Shown here piece after piece: positions 5,303-7,882 of a stretch of 7,882 nt of DNA. The stretch is from contig JAISEZ010000016.1 in NCBI GenBank assembly GCA_031263835.1, positions 1 to 7,882 of the forward strand, written 5' to 3'. How positions within the stretch are numbered: position 1 is the first letter of the stretch; each line of letters opens with the position of its first letter. The stretch comes from Tannerella sp. GTDB lineage: Bacteria > Bacteroidota > Bacteroidia > Bacteroidales > Tannerellaceae. The position numbers and the translations under genes are program-made. The notes below the pieces were generated by a model. It was not told the DNA's origin and searched no databases. It saw only the letters and a program-made list of their open reading frames with translations.

Positions 5303-6325
5303 CTATTCTTCCTGTGCGTCGGATTCCCCGGGCAGCAGCAGGGTATGCAGCGACCCTTCCAGACGCCTGATGTAAGAGCGCTTGTCCGTTTCCGGCGAAT
5401 AGACGAATCCTTCCGCCACGACCACCCGGCTATTCACTTCGTCAACGCGGGCATAACTGACAAACGGGCCTCCCATCATGTCGCCCTCCATCTGCCACAG
5501 TCCGCGCAGCACGCCACAATACTTGCCCCGTTGCGAGGTTGCCGTATAGGACACATTATCTGTATCCGTCGCCATGCGGGAACCGGGAAACGCTCCCGGA
5601 ATATTTGCGCCCAGTATCGAATCCCGCCGGGCCACCAGATATTCTTTCGTAAAGGTATGCTCGTCCGTGTAGGGGAACGTGTACACGACAATATCCATCC
5701 GGCCGGTGTTTGCATTGTTGGACGACCAGAAAAAATCCGTCGTATCCTTGTACGAATCAAATTCTTCCGGCGCATACAGCACGGTGCCGAACTTTTCCTT
5801 CAGCCTGTTTTTGACCCATGTGCTGTGTGTCTTCCGAAGCACCTTCTCCATCCGCGACATTTCTATTTTCGTATAGTAATCGACCAGCTGTCCCGGATGC
5901 TGTTCCAGGTAATCAAGCAGCACCTCTTTCTCCGGCGAGGTCATGTGAACCACGACCTGTCCGCTCGCCCACCTGTCTCTTTCGACATTGAACGAGGCTT
6001 TGGTGTACAGCGACGGATTGATGTTTACCATCAGGATATTGCGGACATACGTCAGCAGTCCGTCAAAATCGGCAGGGGCTACATGCGTAATTCTCATGGA
6101 CGGTTCGTCCTGCGGAAGGCCGGGAACGGAGAGATGCAATTCGTCCCTGATTTTATTCCCGACAGCGTCATCCCATGTGGCAGGGTCTGCCACAACCACT
6201 ACTTCATAGGCCACGCCGGTGGCGCGAACGCCCACCGCACCCGATGAAGACGAAAAAAAATTACAGGACGCCAGTGTCACAGACAAAAGGAGTCCCCAAA
6301 CGGGTATTAAAATCGAAACTTTCAT
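5303..6325 (-). CDS. DUF4837 family lipoprotein
   Basis: This is a 340-residue predicted lipoprotein. I start it at ATG 6323-6325; a TTG two codons earlier is in frame but would only add MT. The N-terminus MKVSILIPVWGLLLSVTLAS is a lipoprotein signal peptide with LASC at 18-21, so Cys21 should be lipidated after signal peptidase II cleavage. The residues after it (NFFSSSSG) lack the acidic surface-export signal seen in some Bacteroidetes lipoproteins, so a periplasm-facing location is likely. The body matches the Bacteroidetes DUF4837 pattern: GVAYEVVVVAD, LSVPGLPQDEPSM, a YVRNILMVNINP stretch, ASGQVVVHMTSP, WVKNRLKEKFG and a C-terminal GLWQMEGDMMGGPFVSY. Its function is unknown. It is the first gene of the operon, directly behind the TATTTTTG promoter box. 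Confidence 0.85.
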   Translation of the reverse strand: MKVSILIPVWGLLLSVTLASCNFFSSSSGAVGVRATGVAYEVVVVADPATWDDAVGNKIRDELHLSVPGLPQDEPSMRITHVAPADFDGLLTYVRNILMVNINPSLYTKASFNVERDRWASGQVVVHMTSPEKEVLLDYLEQHPGQLVDYYTKIEMSRMEKVLRKTHSTWVKNRLKEKFGTVLYAPEEFDSYKDTTDFFWSSNNANTGRMDIVVYTFPYTDEHTFTKEYLVARRDSILGANIPGAFPGSRMATDTDNVSYTATSQRGKYCGVLRGLWQMEGDMMGGPFVSYARVDEVNSRVVVAEGFVYSPETDKRSYIRRLEGSLHTLLLPGESDAQEE

Positions 6326-6347
6326 AGTCAATCAGTTTTTGTGTGGG

Positions 6348-6355
6348 CAAAAATA
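6348..6355 (-). promoter_or_regulatory. Bacteroidetes-type -7 promoter box for the six-gene operon
   Basis: Read on the minus strand this is TATTTTTG, a full match to the Bacteroidetes primary sigma -7 consensus TAnnTTTG. Its end lies 22 bp before the ATG of the DUF4837 gene, which would give a short leader of about 15 bases. I see no good TTTG match at the expected -33 distance, so the upstream element is weak or absent. Confidence 0.6.
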
Positions 6356-6366
6356 CGGTTTTTTAT

Positions 6367-6413
6367 GCGGAAACAGGCCATTGCCCTGTTAATTTTTTTT
6401 GCCTGAAATCCGC
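6367..6413. other. Nested inverted repeats just upstream of the operon promoter
   Basis: An inner hairpin is formed by AACAGG (6372-6377) and CCTGTT (6385-6390), followed on the + strand by AATTTTTTTT. An outer pairing joins GCGGA (6367-6371) with TCCGC (6409-6413) and CAGGC (6374-6378) with GCCTG (6401-6405). The two foldings exclude each other in part. It could be a weak + strand terminator left by a lost gene or an operator for the minus-strand promoter about 15 bp away. The rest of the gap from 6414 to 6535 shows nothing I can name. Confidence 0.4.
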
Positions 6414-6535
6414 AAACTGTTTATGTCTGAAAGAAGTTTTCGTTTGACCTGCAGCGATAATTTGCAGCAAAAAACCGCATTAACACGGCATCCTTTGAAT
6501 TTGTGCCGGAGCGGAAATAAATTCAAAAAAATGGG

Positions 6536-6781
6536 TGCAATTCAAATTGTCGCATCGTGTTACGCCATAGGCGTAGCCTGTGAATATCGCCGGGATTTAT
6601 CCCGGTGGTGACGGTGCGCCTCTCTCCAAAGGCCGTCAGGCGTTACCCTCGCGGAGCATTCCGGCAGGCGGGTAACTCCTCCGGAGTAGAGGGAAGAAGA
6701 TGCATTTTCCCGCCCACCGGGATAAATCCCGGCGTGATTCACAGGATACGCCTACGGCGTGATGCGACAATTTGAATTGCA
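6536..6781. mobile_element. 246-bp inverted-repeat element (MITE-like), no coding capacity
   Basis: The ends are perfect 21-bp inverted repeats (6536-6556 and 6761-6781). With a few mismatches and a 4-5 base gap the arms extend to 6608 on the left and back to 6714 on the right, leaving a 105-base centre. Smaller palindromes nest inside: TACGCC-ATA-GGCGTA (6561-6575), CCGGGAT-TT-ATCCCGG (6590-6605) with its mirror at 6717-6732, GTTACCC (6642-6648) pairing with GGGTAAC (6670-6676), and ACTCC-TCC-GGAGT (6675-6687). Near-identical direct repeats flank it: TTCAAAAAAATGGG (6522-6535) and TTCAAAATAATAGG (6782-6795), 12 of 14 alike, possibly a decayed target duplication. A 60-codon minus-strand frame inside it is a product of the palindromes. 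It may be a non-autonomous transposable element or a highly structured RNA. Confidence 0.65.
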
Positions 6782-6795
6782 TTCAAAATAATAGG

Positions 6796-7440
6796 CTAAA
6801 TCTTTTTTTGAGATGCCGGAGAAAAATAGATCTGCAAACGATAAAGAAAGAAGTCCCTGTTTCTGATACCAAAATTATTGGCGATGAAGCGTTGAATTTT
6901 ACCGTTTAGATTTTCGGCTTTGGCATTGGTTAAACCTTTTTCAAAATAGCGAATAATTTCAGCCTGATGGTTTTCCATCATTCGGGCGACCTGTATAAAG
7001 TCTTTGATATTCTCCTGTTTTACTTTTTCTTTCCATCTCCGGAGTTCAGAGAGGAGTATTCCCGTATTTTTTCCGATGCCGGATGGCTGATACCACAGGC
7101 GGAGTTGTTGACCGAGACTGTTTGCGGCCTTCAGCAAAGGAAATTTATCTAATGTAAATCCAGTAAAGAAGCATCTTCCGGCTCCAGTTCCTGATGCATC
7201 TTCAATAAAAAAACAGCGTGTCTTTTCCGGTAATTCCAGGTCTGTCCACCCGTTCGGATTGCCGGATGTTTCTTCCGGTAACAGCGGATCTTTTTTTTCT
7301 CTTTCTGTTTTTCTTTTTGCTGTTTCCTTCCTGTTTGAATCTCTCTTTTAACTTGCAGTCTCACACTCTGCAAGGCTTCCATCAAATGTTTGACGACGTG
7401 AAATTTATCTATGACGATACAGGCTTGAGGAAGAACTGCT
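6796..7440 (-). pseudogene. Remnant of an ISL3-type transposase, 5' truncated and frameshifted
   Basis: The right-hand frame (about 7440 down to 7149) carries ACIVIDKFHVVKHLMEAL, which matches the second-Asp block of ISL3 DDE transposases. It runs to KMHQELEPEDASLLDLH and a TAG at 7149-7151. One base out of step, the sense continues as LDKFPLLKAANSLGQQLRLWY and ends with LTNAKAENLNGKIQRF and FFLYRLQIYFS, the block with the catalytic Glu; the stop is TAG at 6796-6798. Loss of one T near 7148-7151 explains the break. The N-terminal zinc-finger/HTH part and the first catalytic Asp are missing, since homology stops near 7440 at a short repeat. The middle is Lys/Gln-rich (KQQKEKQKEKKK). No terminal inverted repeats of the IS could be placed with confidence. 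It is certainly inactive. Confidence 0.8.
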
Positions 7441-7481
7441 GGACTGCTTTGCTTCGTTCCTCGCAACCCCTCGCAGTGACG
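7441..7481. repeat. Short dispersed-type repeat at the transposase truncation point
   Basis: The 41 bp contain GCTTCGTTCCTCGCA and end in CTCGCAGTGACG. This closely resembles the widely seen bacterial dispersed repeat of the GATTGCTTCGTTCCTCGCAATGACG-like kind, from memory and not from a search. It lies exactly where the transposase similarity ends, so it probably marks an insertion or recombination junction. A GGC-rich run (7481-7500) follows. Confidence 0.5.
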
Positions 7482-7536
7482 GGCGGCGGAGGCGGCGGTG
7501 TTTTTCCATACGGCCATTCCCGTGTTTGTTATATTA

Positions 7537-7590
7537 CCGGGACGCGAAATACGGGGACGTGATGCACCGAGACGCGATGCATCGCGTCTC
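7537..7590. repeat. Three 15-bp tandem repeats ending in a 22-bp perfect palindrome
   Basis: Units CCGGGACGCGAAATA (7537-7551), CGGGGACGTGATGCA (7552-7566) and CCGAGACGCGATGCA (7567-7581) are in tandem. The third runs into a perfect 22-bp palindrome, 7569-7590, centred on GC|AT pairs within GATGCATC. Palindromes of the GAGACGCGAT..ATCGCGTCTC kind are familiar intergenic repeats in cyanobacteria and Bacteroidetes. No T-run follows, so it is not a standard terminator. Confidence 0.7.
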
Positions 7591-7609
7591 TACGGCATTG
7601 CGTTTCTGC

Positions 7610-7642
7610 AAAAAAAGGACAAACCTTTCGGCTTGCCCTTTT
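7610..7642 (-). terminator. Intrinsic terminator for the right-edge minus-strand gene
   Basis: On the minus strand a 13-bp stem AAAAGGGCAAGCC / GGTTTGTCCTTTT closes on a GAAA tetraloop and is followed by a run of T (seven in total, 7616 to 7610). Two of the pairs are G-U wobbles, which only work on this strand; on the + strand they would be A-C mismatches. This fixes its direction. It lies 72 bp past the stop at 7715-7717, beyond the heptad repeats. Confidence 0.85.
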
Positions 7643-7646
7643 AGCG

Positions 7647-7718
7647 GTGATTAATGATTGGTGAGAAAATCCGTTCCCGACGCTCCTCATTAATCACTCC
7701 TCACTAACCACTAATCAC
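7647..7718. repeat. Second GTGATTA heptad array, with an inverted partner
   Basis: On the minus strand five 7-bp units run from 7718 to 7684: GTGATTA, GTGGTTA, GTGAGGA, GTGATTA, ATGAGGA. The first contains the TGA stop of the neighbouring gene. A shorter copy in the opposite orientation (GTGATTAATGATTGGTGAG, 7647-7665) faces it across 18 bases, so TGATTAATGA can pair with TCATTAATCA. The units match those at 260-290. Confidence 0.75.
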
Positions 7719-7882
7719 TGTTTTTCGTGTTCGGCTGTCAGCCGTTCGATTTCCCGACGGTGCAGCTCGATTTCCCGCATGTGCGCCTCAAACTCCTCAT
7801 GATGCTGGCGGTCGACTGTGGCTGCCAGGTCTTCGGTCGTAAGCGGCATGGAGAACGTCGGTTCGTTGCCGAAGCGCGGTTT
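7715..7882 (-). CDS. Unrecognised protein, C-terminal 55 residues only
   Basis: The frame is open from the right edge and stops with TGA at 7715-7717. The visible sequence starts KPRFGNEPTFSMPLTTEDLA and continues into a highly charged segment rich in His, Glu and Arg (HHEEFEAHMREIELHRRE), ending IERLTAEHEKQ. This tail would form a long amphipathic helix or short coiled coil. An ATG lies at 7847-7849, which would give a 44-residue protein, but the sense of the upstream residues suggests that the gene continues beyond the window. I do not recognise the family. The close-fitting terminator at 7610-7642 and the heptad repeat at its stop support it as a real expressed gene. Confidence 0.6.
   Translation of the reverse strand, partial: KPRFGNEPTFSMPLTTEDLAATVDRQHHEEFEAHMREIELHRREIERLTAEHEKQ

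Noticed and set aside
5228..6247. 339-codon plus-strand frame
   Set aside because: It is the antisense shadow of the DUF4837 gene, rich in Arg, His and Pro as expected for a reversed coding strand.
6326..6331. TTG start for the DUF4837 lipoprotein
   Set aside because: It adds only two codons. The ATG at 6323-6325 gives a standard lipoprotein signal peptide and a normal leader.
6560..6742. 60-codon minus-strand ORF
   Set aside because: It lies wholly within the 246-bp inverted-repeat element, and its sequence is a by-product of the palindromes.
7569..7590. Palindrome as a terminator
   Set aside because: There is no T-run on either strand, and a clear terminator for the minus-strand gene already lies at 7610-7642.

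Overview
The window looks like a piece of a Bacteroidales (phylum Bacteroidota) chromosome of moderate GC. The reasons are a DUF4837-type lipoprotein and a PdxA of the Bacteroidetes sequence type, start codons preceded by A-rich sequence with little Shine-Dalgarno, a TAnnTTTG promoter box, and heptad repeats of the GTGATTA kind around stop codons. The genus cannot be named from the sequence alone.

Left part (1-1152). The 3' end of an S9-family (prolyl oligopeptidase-like) peptidase gene runs in on the + strand. A GTGATTA heptad repeat covers its stop codon. Next comes a tandem array of nine 42-bp units (363-762), each made of two 21-bp half-units. Every half-unit carries a 10-bp GC-rich slot that occurs in either orientation. 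The array is open on both strands, and on the minus strand it forms most of a 167-codon ORF of unknown reality. An AT-richer stretch (876-1152) carries a 76-codon minus-strand ORF of unknown function.

Centre (1153-6325). Six genes lie on the minus strand with gaps of only 6 to 31 bp, and they look like one operon. In transcription order they are a DUF4837 lipoprotein, pdxA (pyridoxal phosphate synthesis), a TagD/CCT-like nucleotidyltransferase, a short-chain dehydrogenase, a CDP-alcohol phosphatidyltransferase and a PlsC-type acyltransferase. The last four together suggest a pathway for a polar-lipid headgroup: make or reduce an alcohol or acyl precursor, activate a phospho-alcohol with CTP, transfer it to a lipid, and acylate. 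The product is unknown. Three of these enzymes depart from their textbook motifs. A TATTTTTG promoter box sits just upstream of the first gene.

Right part (6326-7882). This is decayed mobile and repeat DNA: a nested hairpin, a 246-bp inverted-repeat element with 21-bp perfect ends, the frameshifted and 5'-truncated remains of an ISL3-type transposase, a short dispersed-type repeat at the truncation point, and three 15-bp tandem repeats ending in a 22-bp perfect palindrome. A strong minus-strand intrinsic terminator and a second heptad array follow. They lie downstream of the 3' end of an unrecognised minus-strand gene that enters from the right edge.
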